DNA from: Diaporthe sp. PMI_573
Taxonomy: Eukaryota; Ascomycota; Sordariomycetes; Diaporthales; Diaporthaceae
Direction: 5' to 3'
Length of the DNA stretch: 64,000 nucleotides
Assembly: GCA_021399435.1 (NCBI GenBank)
Contig: JAJTUP010000025.1
Location: 186,001-250,000 of the forward strand
The notes beneath the pieces are model-generated. The model saw nothing but the letters and a program-made list of their open reading frames with translations, was not told the origin of the DNA and ran no database searches. Positions within the stretch are counted from its first letter, which is position 1, and the number at the start of each line of letters is the position of its first letter. Positions 35,185-47,536 of this stretch are shown piece by piece. The position numbers were made by a program, and so were the translations under genes.

Positions 35185-35600
35185 TCATTTCAGCATTTCT
35201 TTGCTTGCTGCCCTGTCTGACCTGTATCTATGCCGAGGACTGTTTGAAGCACGCTATAGCTCACAAGTATCCCAAATATTTAAATACGACCTGATCAGTT
35301 AGCATCCTCTGATAGAACAAGAATTGTATTCTATTTAATGTCTCGTTATATAATCTTCTCAGTGGTTTTTGACTTAACGCCACACGACATTCTACATTCT
35401 CAGACCGTAAATTGTAGGGTTGTACTAATCGCTTTCGACCGACTTGAAGTGATGAACTCATCAACAAAGTACAGCGAATTTTTTTAATTGTTTTTGAATT
35501 TTTGATTTGTTTTGGAAAATATCCCACAGCAGAGCGAGAAGTATCGACTGCCCATTTCAAGACGCTCGGCAGGCGAGCAGAGCTCCCGTGTGCTTAGCCT
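35185..35600 (+). repeat. Diverged dispersed repeat, copy B
   Basis: Same order of matching blocks as copy A at about 25.4-25.8 kb and in the same orientation, ending with the identical AGCTCCCGTG. It lies just upstream of the MFS transporter start (35669), so it may contribute to that promoter. Confidence 0.55.
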
Positions 35601-35668
35601 GTGCCAGGGTCGCCCTGGCGTCTGACCTTCTCCAAAACGTCATTCCCACCTCGCGTGGGGGTGCCGAC

Positions 35669-37265
35669 ATGGGGAGCTCAACACATCACGTCGAGCGGAC
35701 AGAGCTCGCTGTAACAACCCCATCCTCGGGCCTCAAATGCTCTGGTAGTAGCAAAAACGGTATCCAGGCATTTCAGGTAGCCCAAACACCAGACATGGAC
35801 ACCACAAAGCGAGCCCGGGGCGAACGCCAGCCCCTACTAAGGGAGGTTCCCCCGGTGCCGATCCAGGAAGACAACGGCCCTTCGGCCGACGACCTGTGTC
35901 ACGCCGACGAGCACGACACATCCCACCCGCGGACAACCAGCACGGCCGCCAAGATCGTCGCCACAACAACCTCCTTCCTCGTGCTGGGTGCGTAACAAGA
36001 CCCACACCCAAAGAGACACTCAGCTAACACCCCAAGCAGGCATGCTCATCTCAACCCCAGGCGTCGTCCTGCCCCACCTAGAGAAACACTACCACCTGTC
36101 CGACGTACGCGCAAGCCTAGTCTTCCTCGTCGCGCCCTGGGGCTACCTCGCAGGCGCCTACCTGAACGACACCCTGCACAGGCGCTTAGGCCAGCTCGGG
36201 ATAGCGGCCGTCGCCCCCGTGTGCCAGGCGGTGTTCACCACCCTCGCGGCAACGTTTCACGACCCCTGCCGAGGGGGGTTCGAGGTGTTCCTCGCCGCCA
36301 CCGTGTGCGGCAACGTCGGCGCGGGGCTGGTGGACGGGTCGTGGTGCGCGTGGGCGGGCGGGCTGGGCGGTGGGAGGCGTAACTTCGTGCAGGGCCTGCT
36401 GCATGGGAGTTTCTCCGTCGGGGCCGGGCTGGGCCCCTTCCTTGCGGGCACGCTGTTCTCTGTCTACGGGCGCCCGTGGTGGGAGTGGTACTACGTACTC
36501 CTCAGCGCGGTCGTGCTGCAGGCCATGGTGCTGCTGTGGGTCTTCCGGTTCGAGGACGGGGCGCGGTACCGTGAGGCCCTGGCTGCGCCTAAGCGGCAGC
36601 CCTTTGAGCCCGACCGGGCCTCGGAGGCGCCGCCGCTTGCTGGACGTGCTGGGGGAGGGGCGTTGAGGTATGCTGTCACTTGGATCTGTGCTGTCTACTT
36701 CCTGGTCTACGTGGGCACCGAGTCTGCTATATCGGGCTGGGTCGTCACCTTCATGCTCCGGGCGCGCCACGCCTCCACATACGTCGCGAGCCTGTCGTCC
36801 TCGGGCTTCTGGATCGGCATGGCAGTGGGGCGGCTGCTCCTCGGCCTCGTGACGGATAAGGTCGGCGTGCGCAGCGCCGCCACCGTCTATGTAGTCATCG
36901 CGATTGCGGCCCAGGCGGTTGTGGCTGCCGTGGACGTGGCCGCCGTGACGATTGTCGCAGTCATCGTCGTGGGCTTCTTCCTAGGACCGTTATTTCCCTC
37001 TGGCATCGTCGTCCTGGCGCGGGTACTGCCGAAAGACTTGCACGTCGGCGCCGTGTCGTTTGTCGCCTCTGTCGGCCAACTCGGGGCGGCTTTCGGGCCG
37101 TTTGCCATGGGCGCCATGGTGCAGCTGTTAGGCATCAGGTCCTTCCAGATCTTCATCCTCGCATTACTCGTGGTGGCACTGCTGGTTTGGCTTATGTTCC
37201 CGAGATTACCGCCTGGTGAGACAGATGGTGATGGCTCGGGAAGTGCCGAGTCACGGCAACCTTAA
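35669..37265 (+). CDS. MFS transporter
   Basis: Exons 35669..35987 and 36040..37265 are joined across a 52-bp intron (GTGCGT...GCAG, branch GCTAAC) to give 514 residues. A polar N-terminal tail of about 95 residues precedes about 12 hydrophobic segments in two halves separated by a loop near residues 285-320. Glycine-rich helices such as GSFSVGAGLGPFLAG and the loop GRLLLGLVTDKVG are typical of the major facilitator superfamily. The overall pattern resembles fungal fucose-permease/Bsc6-type members. Substrate and direction are unknown, and there is no evidence tying it to the triterpene genes 25 kb away. Confidence 0.85.
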
Positions 37266-37949
37266 TCTTATTAAGGAAGGGCCTTGATGGCTAGCTCATG
37301 GCCCATTCAAGCCTCACGATCCCTTCACTGCGGTATCTTATTGTTTGATATCTCGTCATGTTACACTCGGCCAGACCGCAAAATATCATGATTCGTTATA
37401 GAACACAGAGCACGTCATGCCCCCTCTCCCATAAAGCCGTTAACTCAAGCTTTCTCCAGGAAACATGGTAGCTTACTAGAGTTCTACACCAATTTCCGGC
37501 AGATAGGTTGTTCGGGCCCACTGCCAAGCAGCCATCGGGCAAAGTCTACTATAAAGCCGGAGTGGCCCCGCATGATGCAAGGGGTGGCCAGCCGTGGTTG
37601 CACGACCAGCTGAAAGGCCCGGCGCCGAAAATATTACATGCGTGTCTCGGCGCCAAGCTGTTTGACTCGCAGCGAACCCTCCTATAGTGGATGAGGTTCG
37701 TGCAGATCAACCAGATCGGCCATGTTAAACAGGGCGCTAGATATAAAGTCAAAGATGGCACTCATACGTCAACGGGGCTTACGCCGATGCATTGGCGATC
37801 AGCAGAGATTTCCAACCCGACACTCGTTCTCGCGGCCTTGATATACCCGAACCTTGATCTTGCCTCTGGCGTGACAAGTACGCCATTCTCTTCACCCGAC
37901 CAGGCCTGTGTACAGTGTTTTGTGTGGATAGAACGAGCCTCGATCAACA
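37266..37949. other. Intergenic, no gene seen
   Basis: About 680 bp between two genes read in the same direction; only short ORFs without a recognisable domain. Confidence 0.5.
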
Positions 37950-39038
37950 ATGCCTAGCTTCATCAAGGCGACAGCCCTCGCCGCCATGGGCTCCCGGGCA
38001 CTGGCGCAGCAGCTCACCTCGTCGCACCCGGACCTGGCCGACTTCGCGGTGTACGACCAGAGCTTCCAGGACATACTCGGGAACAGCGCCTCGATCGAGC
38101 TCATCTACAACGCCACGGAGCCGCTCTTCCACGAGGGCGCCGCCTACATCGCGGCCGTGGACACGCTCTACGTCAGCTCAAACCGGATCCCGCTGCCCGA
38201 GGGACAGGTGGACGAGAGCACAACCAACCAGGTCATCAAATTCTCGGCCGTGACGAACGTGTCGTCGCCGATCATCCAGGACGTCGTCCCGCCCATCACG
38301 GTCCAGCCCCTCGACACATCCAGCATAGTCCTCCCCAACGGCGGCGTGCTGCACGCGGGGACATCGGGGCTCCTCTTCACAGCGCAGGGCAGCAAGACAA
38401 AACCCGCGGGGATCTTCTCCATCCCGGATCCCGTGGGGAACCCCAACGCCTCGGAGCCCGTGGTGACCTCGTTCCTGGGGCGGCCCTTCAACTCGCCCAA
38501 CGACGTGACGGTCAACACGGCCGACGGCGGGACGATCTGGTTCACGGACCCGTCGTACGGGTCGTCGCAGGGGATCCGCAACCCCCCGCAGCTGCCGAAC
38601 CAGGTGTACCGGCACGACCCGGCGGCCAACGCGACGCGCGTGGTCGCGGACGGGTTCCAGCAGCCCAACGGGCTGGCGTTTAACGCCGATGCCAGCGTGC
38701 TGTACATCACGGACTCGAATAACTCGGAGGAGAACCCCACGGGCCCCGCGACGATATACAAGTATGACGTTGTTTACGACGCACCGGGCACTTTCCTCGC
38801 CAACAAGCGGGTGTTTGCTTTCGCGCCCGCGGGCATCCCGGACGGCATCAAGGTCGATGCTGCGGGGAATGTGTGGTCCGGCACGGGGAGCGGCGTTGCG
38901 GTCTGGAGTGAGGCTGGGGACCTGATCGGGCAGATTACCGTGCAGGGCGGGGCGGCCAACTTTGGGTTTGGGGAGACGGAGCAGACTGTTTTTGTGCTGG
39001 GGGAGAATCTGCTGTGGAGGGTGAGGCTTGATATCTAG
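37950..39038 (+). CDS. Secreted SMP-30/gluconolactonase-like protein (lactonohydrolase family)
   Basis: A single-exon gene of 362 residues starts with a signal peptide (residues 1-19, cleavage probably after ALA before QQL). The body is a six-bladed beta-propeller of the SMP-30/gluconolaconase/LRE type, seen in RPFNSPNDVTVNTADGGTIWFTDPSYG, the blade repeat GFQQPNGLAFN and IPDGIKVDAAGNVW, with the conserved Asn and Asp metal ligands of the family. Several NxS/T sites suggest N-glycosylation. It probably hydrolyses a lactone or related ester outside the cell; the substrate is not predictable. It is GC-rich with strong codon bias, unlike the genes of the first 30 kb. Confidence 0.88.
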   Translation: MPSFIKATALAAMGSRALAQQLTSSHPDLADFAVYDQSFQDILGNSASIELIYNATEPLFHEGAAYIAAVDTLYVSSNRIPLPEGQVDESTTNQVIKFSAVTNVSSPIIQDVVPPITVQPLDTSSIVLPNGGVLHAGTSGLLFTAQGSKTKPAGIFSIPDPVGNPNASEPVVTSFLGRPFNSPNDVTVNTADGGTIWFTDPSYGSSQGIRNPPQLPNQVYRHDPAANATRVVADGFQQPNGLAFNADASVLYITDSNNSEENPTGPATIYKYDVVYDAPGTFLANKRVFAFAPAGIPDGIKVDAAGNVWSGTGSGVAVWSEAGDLIGQITVQGGAANFGFGETEQTVFVLGENLLWRVRLDI

Positions 39039-41180
39039 GGTGTTGGTGCCATGTATCTCTGCCCCTCGAAGAAGTCATTCTTGTACATATATTCGAGTTT
39101 CAAATGAAGCCTTTCGGGCCACGATGGATGCAAGATCAAACCCAGCCTGCCAGCGTTGTCGCATTCGAACCGGCTCAGCGGCTTAGCCTTGGCAGATCCG
39201 CGTGCGTCATTTTGCCGGGTATCTGGCGTGCAGACGTGGTGTCAGACCCCCCTAAACTCATGCGTGAGTGCATGCATGAGATGGTGGACGCATGATGACG
39301 AAGATGGAAAGGAAGCAGAAGAAGCGGGCCGTGTCCCCAGCAGCCCTAGACAGACTGACTGAATAATTGACCGACTGACTTTAGGAGAAACAAGGCCAGG
39401 AACGGGCCGCCGGGTGTCTTTCCTTGAATCTTGGTTTGTTGTTGAAGAAGTTGAGAAACACAAGATGAGAAACAACACCCACCTATTCGGTCACGATCAT
39501 CACGATCAACATGTGGCAAACAGCCTTGTCTCGGGCTGCCCCAACGATCAGCAGTGGGATTGTCCCCGTTGGCCGAAAAAGGCCAGGCTCGCACATGTTC
39601 CGAGGTGGTGAGTGCGCCGATTAAATTGCGATGCCAATTCGGGCAAGGCGACTCGAGACACGAGGGCGGCCTTGGCGCGCCGCTCAGTCTCAGTTTTCCT
39701 CAAGTCAGTGCAGCCCGTCCTCGGTCTCGGGTGGGATGTGATGCATGCAGGTGCAGATGCTGATGGAGATGTAGATGCATATTCGGATGCAGCGTGGGAT
39801 GTGTGCGTGTGTGCTGGGGAACATTGACGACATGTCGGTATATCCATTACACTAGGCGCGGCACACTGACCTTCACCCAAAGTCTGCATCTCGCAGAGTT
39901 CCATCGGGAATTCCAGAAACCCCCAAACACGTCACTGCCAGTTGCTAGTGGAAGATGGGATGAGCTTACTGTCGCCGCCCATGGTCAAACACTGGCTCCC
40001 ACAGATGGACGTCTGTCTGGTGGGGCTCACGTTTCAACACAACACACAATATGCCCAGAGCAGTCGTCACTGCTCCCTCGTGCTCGCACAGTCGAAGGCC
40101 TGTTCTCAATGCCATGCCCATGATTATCTCTCTATTCGCCACCCCGATGCGGTAAAGGGCGAATCAGGCAGCCGATCCCCCAGATTTCCCAACTTCGGAA
40201 GAGTCGAATGGTCCCCTAAAACTCGCAGTCGGATGATCCCCGTCGCCCTCCCCCAGCATCTGCAGCTCAGCTTGCCTGCGGTGGTGCCCGCCCCTCTTTC
40301 CTGCATTTTCCCCTGAGCTCTGCCGACGCTAGGACGGTGCTAATGTAGCAACTGATGGGGGGACCAACAGCACTTTAAGGCTGAGGCCGGCGGCGCCATC
40401 GGGCTGCCCACCAGACAAAAAGACAGACAGGACGTCCGGCTCGGTGTTTAGACTTTTGAGAGAGTTGAGGGAATCGTTACGACTCGTTGACCCGACCCAT
40501 GTCCTTACCCGGCAGCTTAACTCTGCCCTGACAGTACCTTGACATCAATCAACCAAGCTTATCTTTCTTCTCGCACTCTGACCTGGTCACTGACAGGTCG
40601 ACTGCCGCGTTCCCTTTTTTTGCCTTTTGGATCTTGAGACTGTTCAAAGTCAATCCAGTGGATGAGACACTTTCAGCATCGGCAATACTCCTACTTCTGT
40701 ATCATTGCTCTGCCCAGTACATTCGGCCAAGTACCGCGCCTGGGCTGACTGTGCGGAACCAACGGCGCCGCCTTCGCTACGGTACTAATTCTGGAGCCAC
40801 CTGCAGTCCCCGAGGTCAACTGGGCCTGCTTCTGCCGGCACTCACTCACCCATCACACCCATCAGGACGCTTGGAGTCGGCCGTTTCAGCCTTGTGCCGG
40901 GCACCCTTTAACGACGACCAAAACTACTTCTTCCCCCAAGTGAGCTGATCGAGTCTGATCACGTCAGAGCACACTACAACCTTGTTCTACTGAGCGGACA
41001 AAAGACTCGCTTCCCGGAGGCAGTGTCGTTGTGGTCGTGGTCGCTGTCGTTGTCGACATGACCAGACAGCGTCCATCATAGACACACCCTCACCAACTCA
41101 CTCACACACTCTCTCACTCACTCTCATTCTCTCACCCTCGCCAGCCGTCACATGCCAACCCGGCTGTCTCTGAAACGGGT
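39039..41180. other. Long intergenic region, no gene seen
   Basis: About 2.1 kb with many short overlapping ORFs but no domain. A CTCACT-rich stretch (about 41090-41140) just before the GH125 start is typical of a pyrimidine-rich fungal leader. Confidence 0.45.
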
Positions 41181-43515
41181 ATGAAGAAGCGCGTGGCTAT
41201 CCAGACGCCCCGAGGCATTCGGTACCCAGGAGGCCTGCCCTCCCCGCGCCGCAACACCATGCTGCGCTCACGACAGCAGACATACACCTTCGTAGCCGGC
41301 GTCTTCATCCTCTACGCCATCTTCGCCACGACCCGCACGTTCCTCCCCGTCGCGGACCTGCCCATCCTCTCGGACATCGAGCCGCCCTCTTTTACGTATG
41401 ACAAGGCCCCCGTCTCCGTCACCGACGATGGCGACTGCCCCGAGTACGGCCGCTGGGCCGCCCACCCGCACGAGCCGAGGTCGGCGGGGAGGGTACCGCC
41501 TGCCGTACCAGAGGCCCAGCCCCGGGTGCAGGAAGATCGTCATCCCCGAGGTCGAGGAGGTCATCCGGGAGATGAACAAGACCATCAAGGACCCGGACCT
41601 GTTCAGGATGTTTGAGAACTGCTTCCCCAACACGCTCGACACCTCTGTGACGTGGACGGGCGTGTCCAAGACGAATTTCCAGGAAGAGGTGCGCCCCGTT
41701 TTCCCTTTCATATGTGCCTGATCAAAAGAGTAATCCTATTAACACTCCTCCCCAGCTCACGTTCATAACAACAGGCGACATCCACGCCATGTGGCTGCGC
41801 GACTCAGCCAACCAGCTCCAGAGCTATGTCAACCTGCTAAAACCACCCGGCGAGAAGAGCAGCAGCAGCAGCTCCTCATCCGGCGACAAGCAGCAGGCGC
41901 AGAAGCAGCAGCCTGCCGGCAGCGGCAAGCTCGCCTCCCTGTTCCGCGGCGCCATCAACCTCCAGAGCAGGTACATCCTGGCCTCCCCGCACTGCAACGC
42001 CTTCCAGCCCCCCGTCGAGTCCGGGATCGAGCCCGCAGACGGGGGCCACCGCTCCGACTTTGTCTCGCCGCCCTACAGCGACGCCGTCGTCTTCGAGTGC
42101 AAGTACGAGCTCGACAGCCTGGCCTCGTTCCTGCAGCTGTCGTGGGACTACTACTCGCGCACCAAGGACGCGCGGTTCTTTGTCGATGCCAGCAGCGGGG
42201 GGTCTTCGTCGCCGACCACGGTGAAGAATTCGCCCGCCAGGAAGAAGGGCACCGGCAAGACGGCCACCAAGGGGAGCGGGAGCGGGAGCCGAAGCAGCGG
42301 TTCTAGGAATAGCAGCAAGAAGAGGAGCAAGGCGAGGAAAGGAGGACCCAAGCGCGGCGCCATGGACGGGTGGAAAGACGCGGTGGAGGCCATCCTCGAC
42401 ACAGCCGAGGCGATGCGCACCCCGACGTACAAGGACGACGGCATGGTCCCCGACGCCCCCTACCGCTTCACGCGCGTGACCTCCGCCGCGACAGAGACGC
42501 TCCCCAACGGCGGAAACGGGAGCCCCGTCAAGGGCGGGACGGGGCTGGTCCGCAGCGCCTTCAGGCCCAGCGACGACGCCACCACGTTCCAGTTCCTGGT
42601 CCCCGCCAACATGATGCTCGCGCGGTACATGGGCCTGTGCGCGGAGATTGTCGACCGTGTTGAGAAGGAGGAGGCGAGGGTCGCTGCTGCTATGGAGGCT
42701 GCTGCTGCTGCGGCTGCTGCGGCTGAGGCTTCCTCTTCTTCTTCTAATAGTAATGGCAAGGGTGGTTCGGCCAGCCAGGACGTCGTGGGCGGCAGCACCT
42801 CGGGACGCGCGGAGGATTACGAGGATGACCTTGAGGATGAGGACGAGGAAGACGAGGAAGACGAGCCTCTTGCCGATAGGATGCGGCGCATGGCCAACGA
42901 GATCAAGAAGGGCATCGAGACGTACGGCAAGATCAAGCACCCGCAGTTCGGCGAGATCTACGCCTACGAGGTGGACGGGTACTATTCGACCAATATGATG
43001 GTGAGCAAGAAGAAGCCCTGCCCCTGCCCCTGCCCATCTATTCTTCCATCCCAACAGAGCTTCCAACTGACCAAACACAGGACGACGCAAACCTCCCCTC
43101 CCTCCTCTCAAGCCCCCTAACAGGCTACGTAGCCCGCACAGACCCAATCTACAAGTCAACCCGGCGCTTCGCCCTCTCCGACTCAAACCCCTACTACGAC
43201 CACGGGCCCGTGATAAACGGTACGGGCGGCCCCCACATCGGCCCGGGGATGGCGTGGCCCATGTCCCTCGTTGTGGGGATCATGACGAGCGACGACGATG
43301 ACGAGATCCGCTCCATGCTGGGCCAGCTGGTCTCGTCGACCGACGGGCTGGGTCTCATGCACGAGAGTGTTAATGTGTGGAACGCGGGGATGTGGACGCG
43401 GGCATGGTTCAGCTGGGCCAATGGGCTTTTTGGGCAGATGATTCTTGACCTTGCTGAGAGGAAGCCTAACGTGCTTAAGAGTAGTTTCCAGGGCGAGGGG
43501 AAGGGGAAGTCATAA
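41181..43515 (+). CDS. GH125 alpha-mannosidase-like protein (Mug157 family), with an apparent 1-nt frameshift
   Basis: Exons 41181..41688, 41756..43000 and 43081..43515 use introns GTGCGC...CCAG and GTGAGC...ACAG. A membrane anchor lies at residues 34-53 (TFVAGVFILYAIFATTRTF). GH125 landmarks are YQRPSPGCR, FPNTLDTSVTW, GDIHAMWLRDS, DANLPSLL and GTGGPHIGPGMAWPMS. The N-terminal frame (ending near GRWAAHPHEPRSAG) and the frame carrying YRLPYQRP differ by one base, placed at about 41487-41496 in GGGGAGGG; this may be a real mutation or an assembly error. Exon 2 has unusual low-complexity inserts: Ser runs, a Lys/Ser-rich block, an Ala run and an acidic DEDEEDEEDE stretch. The family removes alpha-1,6-linked mannose and acts in the secretory pathway. 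Confidence 0.85.
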
Positions 43516-43955
43516 TTTAGCTGCCGCTCTCGGTTTCTCGTCATGGGGTTGTGGTGCCGAGGTTGGATGGATGGGGATGATTTTGGGAAGACTGGCGATA
43601 CCCTTACCTTTTTTTCTTTAAATTAGCGCGGGCATAACTTGCATATAGAAGCGGAATCTGATTTTCACACGATGAATATTTATCGTACTCTCAACCCTGG
43701 CTGGCTACACCGTTATCTCTATGCGTGATTTCGTGTCCTGTCCGTGCCAATCAAGGTCCTCTTCAATGGGGGTCATGTACACCAGCGAGCGCAAAAGAAA
43801 AAGGGGGGAAATGGAAAACGACATTTAATGCCCTTTTACTCCATGCAAAACAACAAAGATCCCCCATATCAAAATTATATGGGCAAACGACCGACGCCTT
43901 GTCGTCTCATGCAACCCCCGCCCCCAAATCACAGGAGCCAAAACCGCTGCCTCTT
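43516..43955. terminator. Shared 3' region of convergent GH125 and HECT genes
   Basis: About 440 bp between two convergent stop codons, so it must hold both 3' ends. No other feature was seen. Confidence 0.4.
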
Positions 43956-46900
43956 CTAACTCAGATCGAACCCGGCGCCCGAGAGCACCGCGTACAGCAG
44001 CTTCTCCTCCATCTCCTTGGCGTTCCGGTACATGGGCAGCTTGAGCAGGTTGACGCACGTGCTCGCGCTCGGCAGCCGCGTGGGGTCCGACCCGCCGTCG
44101 CGGATGCTGAACGCGGGCTTGAGCTGCCCGAACCCCAGCAGCGGCGCCCGCGGCGTCGACGTCACGTACTTGAGCACGGCGCGCCGGTTGCTGTCGGGGA
44201 GCCGGTGCAGCAGCTCCCAGAACATCTTGATCACGGGGTGCTCCTCGCCGTCGTCGCCGATCTGGTACAGGCCCGAGTAGACTGTGTGCCGCCGCAGGTC
44301 CTCGAGGTCGATCTCGGTCGAGTCGCCGCCCACCAGCCGCTGGAGTTCCGACTGGTTGAACATGCTGAGCCACGCGGGCTCGATGATGGCGCCCAGCCCC
44401 TGGAGGAACGCCCGTGTGACCCGTGAGGGCTGCGCGACCAGGCGGTGCCGCGCCACATAATTTATGTATAGGAGTTTGTTGTCATTAGTGACGGTCGTCT
44501 TGTCGCCGTCGGGCGCCAGCTTGCGGGTCGCTATGCGGACTGGCTCGTCCGGCATGGAGATCTGGTCGTCGATGGTAAAGTCCAGCCCGAGCTCGGAGAC
44601 ATCGCCGGGGTAGTTCTTGAGCTTCATCATGTTCGCGTAGAGGTCCTGGTCAAGCTCTCTCAAGTCGTTGATGTTTGCGCGGTGCCCTGCGTCAGACGCC
44701 GATGCTACCCATTTGAGCAGGAAGAAGCCGGCAAAGACGACGTCGATCAGAATGCCCTCGTACAAGCACTTGCCTATTATGCGGCCGAGGAATTCATACT
44801 GCTCTAGTAGATTCGACATAGCCTCCCTCCATTCCTGTGAATCGGGGGTCAATCCTGTTTCCCGAAGCTTAGTTTGTCGTTGATCAATCGCGCACGGATT
44901 GGGGTAAAGCGAATTTTGGCTGTTGGCGACAAACAAGCCATGGTCGTCCGAGAATGCCTCCGTCGTAGCGCTCATAAGAAACTCCTTGGTGACACCACCG
45001 CCATCGATGCCCGCCTCGGGTATGTCGAACTGGTCAACGAATGTGATCTGGATCGGTTCCTTGAGGCCATCCTGCAACTCGTAGAACTGCTCGTATGCGT
45101 CCTCGAACACCCTTCCCCGGCGGACCTTGGCAGTGTGCCGCCCAATTACTTCTCGAGCCCTGTGTGGCTCACGCATAGTGTGCATCAGACTCATGCGCCA
45201 CTGATCTGCTTCGACATGACCATCTCTTCGTCTGATCTTGTCAAGATATACAAAGTCGCGGAAGATTTTGACGCGCGTGTCGAAAGGTATGACAAACGGC
45301 ATGTTGCGCAGAATTTCAAGTTTCGGCGCAACAGTTGCGGCCTGCAACTTCCGTTGCTCTTGTTTGTTAGCTGCTCTCATCTTCTCCAGGCGCGCATTAC
45401 GCGCGGCCTGCGTCGTATACGCCGAAGTTATGTACGCATCCTGCTCGTCGCTGTCACTGTCGTTGTCGAAATTGATATCTTCATCGTCGCTGTCGGCATC
45501 TTGAAGTTCCCGCTGCCTCTGGTCTTCGGCCACGACAGCAGACTTGAAGCCCTCCATATCAAATCTAGAGGTCATGAGCCAGTGGTCGCGAGGAAGGAAG
45601 CCCCGTCGAGAGTCGCGCTCATAGACCATGCGCATGGCCTGTGTTACGGTACCCCTGAAAGTGTCAAAGTCCACACCAGAGACCACGCTGTACGTCTCGT
45701 GCCTCGTGCTTGTCACCTGTGGGCCCTGCTCTTCTGAGCCAAACAAATCTTGCACATTCTTGTTCACACGCGAGGTGTGTCTCGAGGCATGCTGGCGCAG
45801 GTCATTTGCGTTGTAGTACAGCGTGAAAGCGAGGTTTCTCAAGAATAGCGTCAAGCTTTTGAGTTCCTGCAAGTCAAGCATACACTGTCGCAAACGGGAC
45901 ACCTCGAGGGTTTGGACATTTGCTGAGCCAAGTGGGAAAAAGAAGTCTTCGTCATCTGTTAATCGTAGGACAAAAACGTAGAGTTCCAGGAAAAGCAGAA
46001 TGGTTCTCCATTCGCGATCCCACACTGCATCGCCCTTGGTAGGAGTGAGATGCTTCGACCCTTTCCCTTGAAGAAGATCGAGAGTGGTGCCTCGATCATC
46101 TGACATCACACTCAGGAAGATCTTCGTACGGGCCATTGCGTTCCAGAAGAACTTGACCGTATTTGGGTACGAGGGTATGTCGGCCAGATACAGCCTCATG
46201 CGGATGTCGTCGCTGAGAGCTGGGAAACATCGAATCAAGGTGAGGATGTATGCCGCAAGCAGGCTGGCTTCATCGGATTCCTCTTGTGAGGATCCAGCAA
46301 AGTTGCTATAATTCGGTAAGTTGCTGAAAAGGAGACATGGGTAATTGTATAGTGTACTTACCTGGTAAACCTCTCCAAAACATGGGTAATTTCGTCCTTT
46401 TCAACCAGAGACTGGATGGCCTTTTCTATGAAGGGTGGGAGGCGTTTCTTGCTAGTGGCCGAGTCTGTCGTTGTGTGACCAATGTGGTACTTCTTCAAGT
46501 CAATGTGCAGGCTGGAAAGCTGGATGTACAGCGCATGCAAGTACGAGGGACCGAGTGAGGAGTCTCTCGTGGCATTTCCCAAGGCAATGAAATGGGCCAA
46601 AAGCCATAGTTGTGCATCTGTCTGTTGTTTCGAGGCCCAACCTGCGGCATAAGCTTCCACAATGCCGGCTGACACGTTCTCAGTGTCGATCCGCTCCGCA
46701 AAAGCACCAACGTTGTCCTCAAACAGCTTCAGGTCTGGCTGAGTCAGGAAGCACAGAGCAAATGCGTTCGAGGCACGCCGTTCATGGTCCTTCGCTATTG
46801 GCACCAAGATGGCTTGTTCCAGCAATGAAAGGCTCTCCGCATCCCTGATCTTCTCGTTGCGACAGTAATTCGCGATGACGCCGAAGAGGCTGTCGAGATT

Positions 46901-47536
46901 GTCGCGAGCGGATTCGAATCTCGTGGAGAGTATTTGTATTAGGACTTCCAAATTCGAACGGGGAACTTGGTCATAGCCAGAACTAGGGACAAAGGTCAGA
47001 CACGGGCAACTAGATAGCCGACTTGGAGGATTCGGGGCTAATTACCTCTGCAAGAGAACGAGCAGTTGTCTTGTTAACCTCCTTATTTGTGACCCGCTTG
47101 CCGTTTTCTGGGACTTGACAAGGGAGCAATCACTCTGGAGGAGATCTTGGGCGAAACGGTCGAGTCGAGCTCGGTCGTCGGGTTTTCGGGGGTCGAGGGT
47201 GGCAACCACCAGAGGGAGAGCTTCGGCTGCCCTGGTCCGGGGGTCGGTCCGCGACAGATCGTTGTAGAGAGCGTCCAGAGTCTCCCGTCGTTGGTCCTTC
47301 AGACATCTTCTAGCAGCATGACCCCTCCATGTCTTCTGTATTGACTGTGCCGCCTTGAGCTTGTCCCTCTCGTGCTGCCGTCTGTTGCGTTCGGCCTGGG
47401 CGTCAGCGACGGTCTTGGAGGCGCTCGTGGAGCTGTTCGGGGTCCAGGAGGTGGCGGCGAAAGGGTTGAGGTTCTTCTGGCCGCTCATGTTAACATTTCG
47501 CGGCCGCCGCGAGTTTCCCGAGAAGGTGGGAAACAT
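43956..47536 (-). CDS. hul5: HECT-type E3 ubiquitin ligase, Hul5 family
   Basis: Exons complement(47046..47536), complement(46362..46982) and complement(43956..46323) give 1159 residues, all junctions in frame (GTAATT...CTAG and GTAAGT...TCAG). The N-terminus MFPTFSGNSRRPRNVNMSG and the IQ-like segment QSIQKTWRGHAARR are typical of fungal Hul5 and of the metazoan UBE3B/UBE3C group. A central helical region follows, with an acidic insert (DADSDDEDINFDNDSDSDEQD). The HECT domain covers about 800-1159: ITFVDQFDIPEAGIDGGGVTKEF, then the catalytic Cys at 1127 in STCVNLLKLP, close to the C-terminus as usual. Hul5 elongates ubiquitin chains on proteasome-bound and misfolded proteins. The length fits the family. 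Confidence 0.94.

Noticed and set aside
36186..36770. Antisense ORF over the MFS transporter
   Set aside because: Pro/Arg/His-rich shadow of a GC-rich gene.
41876..43186. 436-residue antisense ORF over the GH125 gene
   Set aside because: Arg/Gly/Leu-rich shadow of a GC-rich coding exon; no domain.
44874..45737. 287-residue plus-strand ORF inside the HECT ligase gene
   Set aside because: Opposite-strand shadow of a confidently assigned exon.
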